Shown here: positions 17,300 through 26,411 of the stretch, one piece after another | Position numbering within the stretch: the first letter of the stretch is position 1 | How the letters are laid out: every line of letters starts with the position of its first letter | Source: an uncultured Muribaculaceae bacterium | GTDB taxonomy: Bacteria; Bacteroidota; Bacteroidia; Bacteroidales; Muribaculaceae | Length of the DNA: 64,000 nucleotides | Assembly (NCBI GenBank): GCA_905233915.1 | Contig: CAJOFM010000002.1 | Span: forward strand, 62,001 to 126,000 | Reading direction: 5' to 3' | Notes under the pieces: model-generated | What the model saw: the letters and a program-made list of their open reading frames with translations, nothing else | The model's database searches: none | Told to the model about the DNA's origin: nothing | Position numbers and translations under genes: made by a program

Positions 17300-18889
17300 T
17301 TATGAGTTCACGATAATGTCAATAACGGCATTGACATCGGCAATGTTTACCTCACCATCACCATTCACGTCGGCCCAACTGACATCACCGACTTCGGCAC
17401 CCAAAACCAAGTCAATCAGCATGTTGACATCGGCGACTGTCACTTCGCCGTCATAATTCACGTCACCAGGTCCAGTGTCGGGCGTGAATCCCAGTTGCCT
17501 GTCCATCCAGACGATGCGTTGAACAAGCCACCTCTTGAGATAAGAGATTTCATCGGCAAAACTCGAGGCAATATAATAGTTAGGCCACACATATATACCC
17601 CAAACGGGATAAGCCAAGCTGTTGCGCTGCTCCGCTCCTCCCACCGTGAGCGCATAGGCCAATGAGTCCACTGTTGACATCAGCTTATCGATGCGCAGGT
17701 TGCTGTGCCTGTACTGCGCCCATCTCTCCCTCAAGTGCTGCTTATAGGCAGACTCGCGATTGAGTTTATACCACCAGAACGGCACCATGTTGGCCGAAGC
17801 CTTTTGCGGTAAGAGATCATTGACGTTGTATGCCCAGATGTCGGTGCGGTAACCCTCGCAATAATCCGCATTGCCATAGGCAAAATTCATGTCCCAGACG
17901 ACCATCTTAAAGCGGGGGTCAACGCTATCACACCGCTTGAAAAACTTCCCGCTCAAGCGGTAACCATCGACGTTGTGACCGATTTCCATCGCCAACTGAT
18001 AGTCAATGAAGGACGTCTCATCGATATAAGGGCATTCGCCCGTCACGGGATCACGGAAGGTATAAGTGGACAAAGAATACTCAAGTTCATCAATGCGGCC
18101 TTGTATGTACTCCAGTTGCGCATCGGTCAGGTCCTCAAAGTCAGGAATCTTATACTGGAAGTAAATATGCGTGGTGTTGATTGGCTTTCCATCGCTGGTA
18201 ACTGGCCGATACTTCGACACATAGCTGGGTTCATCATGGCGGTCTGCCTCCAGCAGATACCCGCCAGTGAGTTCATCACCCTCCTCACCGGGGTCACTCA
18301 AGTTGAGGCGGTTCCGGCCTTTGGACACAATCTCGGTCAAGACGTAAACACCGTAATAAACTCCATTATAAATAACCTCGCAGAAACGGGCCTTAGGCAC
18401 AAATTCCATCCATGGTCTTGATATCTCAAAGGCCAAGACATCCCTTAATAGGCTCTTATCGTTGTATGGAGCCAACAATGCCCAGGTATTGTCCTTGGGC
18501 ATACCCAGAATGGATACCCGCTGCCAGGAGCCACCCGCCTCGAGGGGACGGTTCAACGGACGGAAAGAGTAAGGCTTCTTGGCGCTATAATCATAAGACG
18601 AATTACCGCGATAGGAAAGACCGATGTAACCCTCGTAGTCAATATGCTGGCCGGGATAAAACAACGTGTCGGCATAATTAATCTTTCCAGGGCCGTTATC
18701 GATGATTTTCATCCGTGCGGTAATCCTCTGGGTGCGCTGGACCGTTCCATCAACCGTGAGCCAGACGATGGGCAAGTTGGTCGATGTAAGCCTCACATAT
18801 CTATTAAACGGCGAGTACATAACTCCCGCATCGGCACAGAAACTCCATGCCAACGTCAAGGCGACCATTATGCTCAACAACCGTTTCAC
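17300..18889 (-). CDS. CotH kinase-family secreted protein with dockerin repeats
   Basis: A 529-residue exported protein (signal peptide about 1-21). The CotH domain spans about 60-440, with the family landmarks YRGNSSYDYSAKKPYSFR, LRDVLAFEIS, GVYYGVYVLTEIV, GGYLLEAD and WDMNFAYGN. Some CotH proteins are atypical protein kinases that phosphorylate spore-coat or secreted partners; others in Bacteroidota are uncharacterised and may be structural. The final ~55 residues hold two dockerin motifs (GDVNYDGEVTVADVNML, ADVNGDGEVNIADVNAV). It follows the GHL10 gene with an 82-bp gap. A secreted kinase would need ATP outside the cytoplasm, so catalytic activity is uncertain. Confidence 0.87.
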   Translation of the reverse strand: MKRLLSIMVALTLAWSFCADAGVMYSPFNRYVRLTSTNLPIVWLTVDGTVQRTQRITARMKIIDNGPGKINYADTLFYPGQHIDYEGYIGLSYRGNSSYDYSAKKPYSFRPLNRPLEAGGSWQRVSILGMPKDNTWALLAPYNDKSLLRDVLAFEISRPWMEFVPKARFCEVIYNGVYYGVYVLTEIVSKGRNRLNLSDPGEEGDELTGGYLLEADRHDEPSYVSKYRPVTSDGKPINTTHIYFQYKIPDFEDLTDAQLEYIQGRIDELEYSLSTYTFRDPVTGECPYIDETSFIDYQLAMEIGHNVDGYRLSGKFFKRCDSVDPRFKMVVWDMNFAYGNADYCEGYRTDIWAYNVNDLLPQKASANMVPFWWYKLNRESAYKQHLRERWAQYRHSNLRIDKLMSTVDSLAYALTVGGAEQRNSLAYPVWGIYVWPNYYIASSFADEISYLKRWLVQRIVWMDRQLGFTPDTGPGDVNYDGEVTVADVNMLIDLVLGAEVGDVSWADVNGDGEVNIADVNAVIDIIVNS

Positions 18890-18971
18890 TCCACCCTCAA
18901 CTTAAACCATGCCTCGCATGGGAAAGTGATAAGATATATAACTTATTCACGTTATACGAATTAATTGACCG

Positions 18972-21539
18972 TTAGAATAAAATGATGTTGATGACAGCGT
19001 TGACGTCGGCGATATTCACCTCGCCGTCTCCATTCACATCAGCACTGCGTGAGCCAATCACATTACCGGTCAGAATCATGTCAATCAACGCATTGACATC
19101 GGCTATAGTAATCTCACCATCCAAGTTTACATCGCCAGCCACCACCTCGCGGTACACAAAGGTGCGCAGGTCGCAATAGTCGGTGTACTGCGTCGTGGTA
19201 CCTGTGGCCAGGGTGCGGTAGGCATAGCGGGCCCTGACATAGTAGGTCTTGCCATCGGTCAGTTTGCCAGCGCCCTTGATGGTGCCCAGCTGCGGGGTCT
19301 CAAAGGTGCCGCACTCCAGGGTGCCATTGTAGGAGGTGCGTGTCGGGAATGACTCCGAACTGCTGATCTGCACCCTCAACGAACCTATGCCCTCGACGGG
19401 TTCAAAGCTGACGGCATCAAAGGAATAGAGCACGTCATCGTCTTCTCCCGGAACGACAAACACGGGAACAGGCGGGATTACCTCAAGCGTGGTGAATGAC
19501 GAGACGGGTGTCACCACCGTTGCCGAGCCATAGGTAGCAGTCACACGGGTATAGTAGGTTGTCGCACCCGCCAAGCGGTACTTCGGCACTTGCCACTGCG
19601 CCGTGTTCAGGCGCACGGTGTCGGGATTATTCATGGATGACGATGTGGACAGCTCCAAGATATAGGCTGTACCCGGGGCTCCAGCCGTCCATGTGATGAC
19701 TGGCGACAATTCCACCGCAGTGGCGGCATTGGCAGGCGAGGTGATGTGCATCTGCCCTAAGGTGAACTGGCGCAGGTCGCTGGCACAATCCCATTGGTTG
19801 AGACCGCGAGCCACCACACGCCACCAGTAGGTGCCAGCCACAAGGCCAGGAAGTTTGGTCAACGGACAACTCATTGAGTCCACCTCGAGCTGGGTTACCA
19901 ACGAATCCATCTGTTCGTCGGCAAAAACCTGCACCACATAGGTTGCAGCATCGCCGCGCCATTGCAGGAAAGAGAGTTCGGGAACTTCGGCACCATCCTC
20001 GGGATAGAGCAATTCGGGCTTGGAAGCCTGAGTAGGCACCACTCCAGGTGTTGCAGGCGCATATTCGTTCTCCCAGCGGTCGAGAATCGACACCGCGTAA
20101 TGGTAACCCTCACGTTTGGTCGCGGGTAATTTGTAAGATGCCCAATAGCTCACGCCATCGATATATTGCGCTTGACAACGGAACTCGCTGTCTTCCACCC
20201 CATCGGGGATGGCATACACCACATAGCGCACATTGGGGATGCTGTCCCACGAGAGCGTGCCGTCGTCATAGGCCAGATTGGTTACTGTGTTATAGGTCTG
20301 GTCAGGGCGGAGCCATGCTGGCGCAGGATTCAGCGCCACCGACGAATAAAGACTGTCCTTCAACCAGATGCGCAACTGGCGCACCTTGCCGTCGATGACC
20401 TCCTTCTTGTTGCGCCAAGTGTTATAGCGGAAATAGACCATGCCGGGATTACCGCCAGCGGCTGTCGCTTCACGCATGACGCGCCCCTGCTTGACGAACT
20501 CGGCAAGCGTCCATCCAGTATCATCTGGAACCCACTGGCTGATGAAGATGTGACGGTTGAAGCGGGCGGCTATCTTGCCCCACCATGTGGTTACGGGAAT
20601 GAACGTGCCCCAAGTGGGCCAATAGACCTGCGGAGCCAGGAAATCGATGGTTCCGCGTGTCACCCATGCCATGGGGTCGCTGTAAATCTGGTTATACTGC
20701 CAATCGCTACCGGGGCTGGGCTCTACGCCATATTGGGCGGCCACAGCCGGGTTACTGCATGCCACGCCCGCGGGTCCGATGCCGAAACGCACCCACGGCT
20801 TTGTCGACTTGACCATGTCGTTGACGTCCTTGACCATCTGGTTGACGTTCTCGCGGCGCCAGTCGCCCTGTGACATCGTGCCTCCCGCCGCCTTGTAGGC
20901 GTTATACAGGTCGGCATCGAGCGAGAACGACGGGTTATCCTGGTTGTAGAAGTAGTCGTCAAACACCAGGCCATCAACGTCATACTTGACCAAGATATCC
21001 TTGCACACGTCAACGACGCGCTGGCGCACCTCGGGGATACCGGGATTGAGCACAGTCTCATAACTGGTGGTTAACAGCCACTCGGGGTGGGTGTGGATAT
21101 AATCAAGATCACTCTCTCCCCATTTTTCGGTCCCATGGCCGTAACGGTATGGGTTGACCCATGCATAGACCTCGATACCCCGCTTGTGTGCCTCCTGAAC
21201 GAGGTATTCAAACGGGTCGAACGCAGGTGCCACGCCACGGGTGCCGGAAACGTAACTGGACCATGGCTCATAGGCCGAGTTGTACATCGCGTCACACATC
21301 GCCCTGACGTGGTAGTAAATCACGTTCATGTGGTTAACCCGCAAGGTGTCGAGCATCTTGCGGCAGGCATTCTTCATGATGGGCGTGTTGCTCGCCGTGA
21401 TGGCGCCGCTGGGCCAGTCACTCAGGTAGGCCGTTATCCACATGCCGCGCTGTTCACGCTTGGGGGCGGTGTCGGCCGCGATGGCAAAACTGGCGGCAAT
21501 GGCCGCCAACAACACTATCAGGATTAACCTCTTTTTCAT
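18972..21539 (-). CDS. GHL10-type glycoside hydrolase with Fn3-like modules and dockerin repeats
   Basis: An 855-residue exported protein from ATG 21539, chosen because it gives a clean signal peptide (MKKRLILIVLLAAIAASFAIA); the frame is open 25 codons further but that part overlaps an intergenic hairpin. The GHL10 (DUF187) TIM-barrel domain covers about 28-430, with the family N-terminus KREQRGMWITAYLSDWPSG, the strand EVYAWVNPYRYGH and the motif YDVDGLVFDDYFYNQ containing candidate acidic catalytic residues. Two or three Fn3-like modules follow (about 450-790), then two dockerin motifs (GDVNLDGEITIADVNAL, ADVNGDGEVNIADVNAV). The family includes surface glycosidases such as YngK. It lies directly downstream of the SusC/D operon. 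Confidence 0.88.
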   Translation of the reverse strand: MKKRLILIVLLAAIAASFAIAADTAPKREQRGMWITAYLSDWPSGAITASNTPIMKNACRKMLDTLRVNHMNVIYYHVRAMCDAMYNSAYEPWSSYVSGTRGVAPAFDPFEYLVQEAHKRGIEVYAWVNPYRYGHGTEKWGESDLDYIHTHPEWLLTTSYETVLNPGIPEVRQRVVDVCKDILVKYDVDGLVFDDYFYNQDNPSFSLDADLYNAYKAAGGTMSQGDWRRENVNQMVKDVNDMVKSTKPWVRFGIGPAGVACSNPAVAAQYGVEPSPGSDWQYNQIYSDPMAWVTRGTIDFLAPQVYWPTWGTFIPVTTWWGKIAARFNRHIFISQWVPDDTGWTLAEFVKQGRVMREATAAGGNPGMVYFRYNTWRNKKEVIDGKVRQLRIWLKDSLYSSVALNPAPAWLRPDQTYNTVTNLAYDDGTLSWDSIPNVRYVVYAIPDGVEDSEFRCQAQYIDGVSYWASYKLPATKREGYHYAVSILDRWENEYAPATPGVVPTQASKPELLYPEDGAEVPELSFLQWRGDAATYVVQVFADEQMDSLVTQLEVDSMSCPLTKLPGLVAGTYWWRVVARGLNQWDCASDLRQFTLGQMHITSPANAATAVELSPVITWTAGAPGTAYILELSTSSSMNNPDTVRLNTAQWQVPKYRLAGATTYYTRVTATYGSATVVTPVSSFTTLEVIPPVPVFVVPGEDDDVLYSFDAVSFEPVEGIGSLRVQISSSESFPTRTSYNGTLECGTFETPQLGTIKGAGKLTDGKTYYVRARYAYRTLATGTTTQYTDYCDLRTFVYREVVAGDVNLDGEITIADVNALIDMILTGNVIGSRSADVNGDGEVNIADVNAVINIILF

Positions 21540-21573
21540 AACTACTTGTTGGCTACTGCGTTCATTGTTATTT

Positions 21574-21645
21574 AAACGCTGATTACGCGAATTATCACGG
21601 ATAATAAATATCATAAATTGATGATAATCAGCGCAATCAGCGTTA
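21574..21645. terminator. Long imperfect hairpin between the PKD-like gene and the GHL10 gene
   Basis: AACGCTGATT (21575-21584) pairs with AATCAGCGTT (21635-21644), and the pairing continues inward with three mismatches for about 24 bp. The right arm contains a 9-bp direct repeat (ATCAGCGCA, ATCAGCGTT). The tail on the minus strand is TTTAAATAAC, a weak U-tract, so termination would be partial. It may also be a repeat-derived hairpin. Confidence 0.5.
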
Positions 21646-21658
21646 AAAGATTAAATTG

Positions 21659-23389
21659 CTAGAACAGGTTGGTCAAGCGCGGGTTGATGCACACGCCCAG
21701 GATCCTGTCCTTGTTGCCGTTGAAGTTATAGACCTTACCATCGGCCGGGTTGAAGTAGTACAAGCCCGTGGTGTAGGTCTTCTCGGTCGCGGCGGCACGG
21801 AAGCCGAAGTAAACGTAGTGCGTCTGGGCATCCACGGCAAACTGCGTGGTGTAAACGCCCTCGGCATCGGTCGTGTTGATGGGATCGGCCTCCATGGTGA
21901 TGAAGTTGATGTACTTGTCGTAGGTCACCGTGGCTTGATCACCAGGTATTTCATACTGGGTGAAGCCGACGCCAGGCGTGGTGCCCTTGGTCATCCACAC
22001 ATACAAGTAACCCAGGTCCTCGTCGAGCGTGAAGGCACGCGGCTGCGTGGTCTCGAGCACGATGGGATGCGGGATGGCAACGCCAGCACCCGTCTTGCCG
22101 ATATCGCTCGAGCGGAAGCGGTAGATGCCATTACCCGAGTAATTCTTGCCCCACCAGAACATGCCGGTCTTGTCGAGATACAGGCCCGTGTGGATGGCAC
22201 CATAGGCAATGCCCTGACCATAATAACTCAACTGGTTATTGATCACGTAATAGCCTGCAGTGCTGGTGTAAACGGTGCTCTCGGTCTCGCCGCGCGTCGA
22301 GAGCGGGAGACGACGGATGCCCGTATTGCGGTCGGTGTAGAACAAGTCGGTGCCATCGGTACAACCCTGGAAGGGGTCGTTGAAGGCGGGACCGCCCACG
22401 TTGGTGACCATCACATTGGTGGTCTGACCATCGGCGCTCATGACAGTAATCTTACCGTCACCAAGATTACCGGCCTCGTCATTGATGTAGTAATACTGCT
22501 TGCCGCAGTCCAGGATATAGACGTTGTCCTGCTCAATGACATCACTCTCGGTCACGGTCTTCTCGGTAGCGAACACCAGTGTGGTGGGCATGTTGCCCGA
22601 GCTGACGCCCATGTCAAACGGCAGATTCTTGGTGCCAGGAGGCAGTTGGGCAAGATCCACCAGTTTCACAGCCATGATATTACCGCCCTGGGTAGCATAA
22701 TAGAGCGTCGGAGCAGGAACTGAGGAGCCCACTTGCACGTTCACGTAGCTGTCCTCCAGACGGCGGTTCTCACCATTGATGTCAAACCAGGTCTGCAAGG
22801 TAATCTTCTGCGACCCGATGTTGCTGAATGTCAACTTGCCGGGGTTGTCGATTGAGCCGTCCTCATGGCTATAACCCTCAAAGGTCGAAATTAGGTTGCC
22901 TTGAGCATCACGTGTACCCTCGGGGAAGGTCCACACATACTTGCAAGTGAGGTTCTCGGGATTGGGCAACTCGATATCGAGTTTCACGTTCACATCATTG
23001 ATGACCACAGGATTGGCGCTCTGCTCCGACACGCTCAGCAACGGAGCGATGTCATAGATGAGCAAGGGATAAGTGCGGCTGCCCACACCGTCAACCGTCA
23101 GGGTCACCTGATAGATGCCCGCCTTGGCATACTTGTGCGAAGGATTCATGTCGGTCGATGAAGTACCGTCACCGAAGTCCCAGGTCACATTACCCGACTT
23201 GGATGAGGTGTTGGTAAACTCAACCGTCGATACCACATAGAAGTCCAGACCATAGCGGTCGTCATCCACCCTGTAGGTAAAGTCCACATCCTTGGTGGGG
23301 AAGTTGCCGTAATCGGGCGTTTTGTCGATACACGAAACGGCCATCAAAGCCATCAGGAGCAGAAATGATAATTTTTTAATTGTCTTCAT
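21659..23389 (-). CDS. PKD-like family surface lipoprotein of the SusE position
   Basis: A 576-residue predicted lipoprotein (lipobox near LMAVSC, Cys20). A PKD module around residues 35-125 contains the classic VTWDFGDGTSS and GIYQVTLTVDG motifs. The C-terminal ~350 residues look like a beta-propeller, with blade-like phrases such as DLFYTDRNTGIRRLPLS and LYYFNPADGKVYNFNG. It is fourth in a SusC-SusD-lipoprotein-PKD operon. Similar four-gene sets are widespread in Bacteroidales and usually encode surface-exposed binding lipoproteins. It probably binds substrate at the cell surface beside SusC/D. The ligand, glycan or peptide, cannot be read from the sequence. Confidence 0.78.
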   Translation of the reverse strand: MKTIKKLSFLLLMALMAVSCIDKTPDYGNFPTKDVDFTYRVDDDRYGLDFYVVSTVEFTNTSSKSGNVTWDFGDGTSSTDMNPSHKYAKAGIYQVTLTVDGVGSRTYPLLIYDIAPLLSVSEQSANPVVINDVNVKLDIELPNPENLTCKYVWTFPEGTRDAQGNLISTFEGYSHEDGSIDNPGKLTFSNIGSQKITLQTWFDINGENRRLEDSYVNVQVGSSVPAPTLYYATQGGNIMAVKLVDLAQLPPGTKNLPFDMGVSSGNMPTTLVFATEKTVTESDVIEQDNVYILDCGKQYYYINDEAGNLGDGKITVMSADGQTTNVMVTNVGGPAFNDPFQGCTDGTDLFYTDRNTGIRRLPLSTRGETESTVYTSTAGYYVINNQLSYYGQGIAYGAIHTGLYLDKTGMFWWGKNYSGNGIYRFRSSDIGKTGAGVAIPHPIVLETTQPRAFTLDEDLGYLYVWMTKGTTPGVGFTQYEIPGDQATVTYDKYINFITMEADPINTTDAEGVYTTQFAVDAQTHYVYFGFRAAATEKTYTTGLYYFNPADGKVYNFNGNKDRILGVCINPRLTNLF

Positions 23390-23403
23390 CTTTTCCTATG
23401 GTT

Positions 23404-24453
23404 TTAGTTCAGTGAAACTTCTTTATTATCGGTAGTCACACCCATCTTGCCATCGGTGTCATACACACGGAACTCGGGCAGCAGGGAATACTTGCGGCTG
23501 AAGTTCACCGTGTAGGTCTTGTCCGACGTGTTGTAGATCCATGAGGTGAATGGAATCGTCTCCAACAGGCTCTTGAAATAGGGCATGTACTGGCGGCGCA
23601 CCGTGGTAATCTTGCCACCGGTGTCATCGCTGTAGCGGGAGAAGAGCCAGAAGGCCGATTTATAGACCGCCTGCACATTGGCGCCCGACGGGGCTGCACT
23701 CTCGTCGGCTATCTCGTGATAAACCGCTGTGCCGTCATCGGCCACGGTGATGTAGTAGTAATGGTCCACTTCATCGGTCGTGTACCAGGCGTTGGACTTG
23801 TCATCGGACGTGGTGTCGGTCGGGAAGTCTATCTTGTACTGTGCATTGAGTTGCTCAAACAATTCAATGGGGAAATTGTACTTGATATAGACGTTGCGCA
23901 GGTCGTTGTAATAGGTGCTGTCCTTGGTCAAGGCATTCACCATATAGGCCATGAAGTCCTCCTGGAACGTCGAGGGATAGTAACTGTCAAATTTCTCCTG
24001 GTCCCACTGCTCAGGGTTCACCCAGCTCACGGGAGACAGGGTGCGGGAAGTGGGGAAACTGTCGGTCAGGACATACTCGTACCCATCCCATTCAGCCTTA
24101 CTGTGCGGGTAGGAAGCCACCTTCTGGCTAGAGCGCACGGTATCGGTCAGCGAGTAGTTCTTGGTATAGGCAAGTGAGGTCGTCAACTTGCTGGTGGCAG
24201 TGGCCACCTGCTCTCGCTTGATCAGGCACCACACCTCACTATGGTCTATGGCCTTATCGCTGACAGTGTAGTACTTGCCCTTGAAGGTGGCGTAGTTGCC
24301 AGCCTTTACCAGGGTGGAACCTTGCTCCCAGTCCACTGTGGGCAACACCTGGCCCAGTTCACCGTTGTCGGCAAACGGGTCGTGTATTGCGCACGAGGTC
24401 GTGAGCAGCGCCACCAGGGCTATCAGTCCGTATTTTATCTTGTTTCGTTTCAT
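23404..24453 (-). CDS. Lipoprotein in the SusC/D operon (unknown family, DUF4843-like position)
   Basis: A 349-residue predicted lipoprotein with lipobox LLTTSC (Cys21). No family is securely recognised. The position, third gene after SusC and SusD and before a PKD-like protein, is that usually held by DUF4843-type or other surface-binding lipoproteins. The body is rich in Tyr, Thr and Asp with no catalytic motif, and ends VYDTDGKMGVTTDNKEVSLN. It lies 14 bp from the PKD-like gene and 21 bp from susD, so cotranscription is near certain. A role in substrate capture at the cell surface is inferred from position only. Confidence 0.7.
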   Translation of the reverse strand: MKRNKIKYGLIALVALLTTSCAIHDPFADNGELGQVLPTVDWEQGSTLVKAGNYATFKGKYYTVSDKAIDHSEVWCLIKREQVATATSKLTTSLAYTKNYSLTDTVRSSQKVASYPHSKAEWDGYEYVLTDSFPTSRTLSPVSWVNPEQWDQEKFDSYYPSTFQEDFMAYMVNALTKDSTYYNDLRNVYIKYNFPIELFEQLNAQYKIDFPTDTTSDDKSNAWYTTDEVDHYYYITVADDGTAVYHEIADESAAPSGANVQAVYKSAFWLFSRYSDDTGGKITTVRRQYMPYFKSLLETIPFTSWIYNTSDKTYTVNFSRKYSLLPEFRVYDTDGKMGVTTDNKEVSLN

Positions 24454-24467
24454 ATCTTTTTGAGTTG

Positions 24468-24486
24468 TCAGTTATCAGTTTTCAGT
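24468..24486. repeat. Three-copy 7-bp array at the susD stop
   Basis: TCAG occurs at 24468, 24475 and 24482, a 7-bp period (on the minus strand CTGAAAACTGATAACTGACA). It lies between the susD stop region and the next lipoprotein start codon, just upstream of that start. Confidence 0.7.
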
Positions 24487-26397
24487 CGTTAAGGAGGTGA
24501 CTTCACCATAGTTGTGGGCCCAAATCATGGGCTCATGCAGCCACTTGTAATTCTTGTAGGCCCCCAGGCGCTCGAGCTCGGCACGGTTGTACTTCTCCTC
24601 GGTCTCGGGGTCATAGTTGATGCGCTGGATCCAGGTGTTCTCCTTCTGTTCCTCGGTCAAGCCGTCAATCCAGTAAGCCGCATACAGGTTGTAAGGACGA
24701 CGCAGCGTGGGATAGACGATTTCCTGGTTGTCACCGATGCCGTAGTGGTTGCGGTTGTTACTGTAGTGGTAACGGCGCATGTCGGTCCACTGCTCGGGCT
24801 GCAGGTACATGGCGATATACTTTTGCTGCATCAGGTCGCTCAACGAGAACTCGCTGGGATTGAAGAACCAGTGCTTGTTGCCGCGGTCGGTCACCTTGTG
24901 AACGGCCGGGGTGCGGCCCGAGCCACGGAAGTAGTCTTCATTGTCGAGGAAGGCTGCAACCTGTGCATCCCAGTACTCGGCAGGCTGGAAACCAGGCTTG
25001 CCGCCAGCAACTGAATTGCCAGGATACTTGTTGTCGGTGCCCGCATTGTAATTGTCGTTGGGATGGAAGAGCAAGAAGGCATCAAGATGGCGTTGGATAT
25101 TCCACTGGGTGGCTTCCTTGGCCAGGGCACACGCCTCGGTCTTGTTACCCTTCCAGTACTGAGCCTCGGCCTTGATGAAGTAGAGTTCCTCCATCGTGAA
25201 GATGGGGTTATAGGCACTCGTCTGGCCCGCATAGGCTCCCATATACAAGTCGGGATAATTGGCAATCTTGTAGGATGTACCCATACCGATGTTGTTCTCC
25301 AGGTAACGCATCTTGATGCGCTCACTGGCCACCGACGGGCTGGCAGGGCCGGTGCGGGCAATCATCAGCAGGCCGCAACGCGGGTCGTTGGCAAAGCCGT
25401 CATGGGCGCCCTCGGCATTAAACATGCCGCTGGTCATCTCGTTGTCGGGCTTGCTCAAGCCGAGCAGATCCACCATGAAGAACTTGCTGGGAATGGCGCT
25501 GCCCAAGAGGTTGCCGCGCGACTCCCACGAGTTGATGACTGGCTGAGCGATGCTCCACACGGCGTTCTGCGTGCCCGTGCCGCCGTCCCAATAGTAACGG
25601 GGCTCATTGCCGAACCACGGTTCACGGCTGCCCTGATAGTCAAACACGTCACCCTTGCGCCACTGGTTGATGGCTGCATCGGCTGCATCGATGATTTTCT
25701 GGCACATGGCAGGGCTGCGGTCCACATTGGGAATGTTGCGCAGCAGCAGGCGGGCCTTAATGGCATATACCAGACCTTTCCATTTCTCCAAGTCACCGGC
25801 ATAGACGCGGTCCACCGAAGCATCAATCGGCTGGTTGTCGGGATTGTTGATAATTTCGGGATCCTCATACATCTTGATGAGGTCCTCGCACTCCTGCATC
25901 ATCCAGGCGTAAACCGAAGCCTGGGTGTCGTACTTGGGCGCGATGCTCTGATAGGCTTCGCTTTGGGGAATATCGCCGAAGGCGTCGGTCGTCAACTGGG
26001 TTGACATGAGCTTGATGGTGCGACCTATCAGCTCATAGTTGGGCGAGTTGATGGCCTTGGAGTTGTTCACCAGGTTGACGGTGTTCTTGCCGATATCATA
26101 GAAGTGACGACGCCACATCGGGTGACGGTTCATCGTCAGCATCTCCCATTCGCACTTGTAGCTGTAGGCGCCCACCGAGCTCTTGCCGCCAGTGGTGAGC
26201 ATCTGCGAGAAGTAAGCGTAATACTCGCTGTGGTCATACACGACCTGCTGGGCATAATAGATGATGACTGCCAAACCATCCTTGGCGTCAATCTCATGGG
26301 CCCTGTCGGGGTTGACGTTATCGTCGAGGATATCGTTGCAACTTACCGACACCAGGCCAACCAGCATTAACAAAGCTAAAAATTTAATCTTTTTCAT
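24475..26397 (-). CDS. SusD/RagB-like nutrient-binding outer-membrane lipoprotein
   Basis: A 640-residue predicted lipoprotein (lipobox VSVSC, Cys20). It starts DILDDNVNPDRAHEIDAKDG and has helical TPR-like segments with motifs such as ARLLLRNIP and LYFIKAEAQYWKGNKTEA that mark SusD-family proteins; the overall pattern is closest to the SusD-like_2 group. SusD proteins form a lid over the SusC barrel and bind oligosaccharides or peptides. The gene lies 14 bp after susC. The C-terminus ends near the start of the next lipoprotein gene, where a 7-bp-period array overlaps the stop. Confidence 0.92.
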   Translation of the reverse strand: MKKIKFLALLMLVGLVSVSCNDILDDNVNPDRAHEIDAKDGLAVIIYYAQQVVYDHSEYYAYFSQMLTTGGKSSVGAYSYKCEWEMLTMNRHPMWRRHFYDIGKNTVNLVNNSKAINSPNYELIGRTIKLMSTQLTTDAFGDIPQSEAYQSIAPKYDTQASVYAWMMQECEDLIKMYEDPEIINNPDNQPIDASVDRVYAGDLEKWKGLVYAIKARLLLRNIPNVDRSPAMCQKIIDAADAAINQWRKGDVFDYQGSREPWFGNEPRYYWDGGTGTQNAVWSIAQPVINSWESRGNLLGSAIPSKFFMVDLLGLSKPDNEMTSGMFNAEGAHDGFANDPRCGLLMIARTGPASPSVASERIKMRYLENNIGMGTSYKIANYPDLYMGAYAGQTSAYNPIFTMEELYFIKAEAQYWKGNKTEACALAKEATQWNIQRHLDAFLLFHPNDNYNAGTDNKYPGNSVAGGKPGFQPAEYWDAQVAAFLDNEDYFRGSGRTPAVHKVTDRGNKHWFFNPSEFSLSDLMQQKYIAMYLQPEQWTDMRRYHYSNNRNHYGIGDNQEIVYPTLRRPYNLYAAYWIDGLTEEQKENTWIQRINYDPETEEKYNRAELERLGAYKNYKWLHEPMIWAHNYGEVTSLTTEN

Positions 26398-26411
26398 AAT
26401 CAGTCGGCCTT

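Noticed and set aside
9497-21539. Cellulosome scaffold
   Set aside because: No cohesin-like or scaffoldin-like repeat protein was found; dockerin-type repeats alone do not establish a cellulosome.
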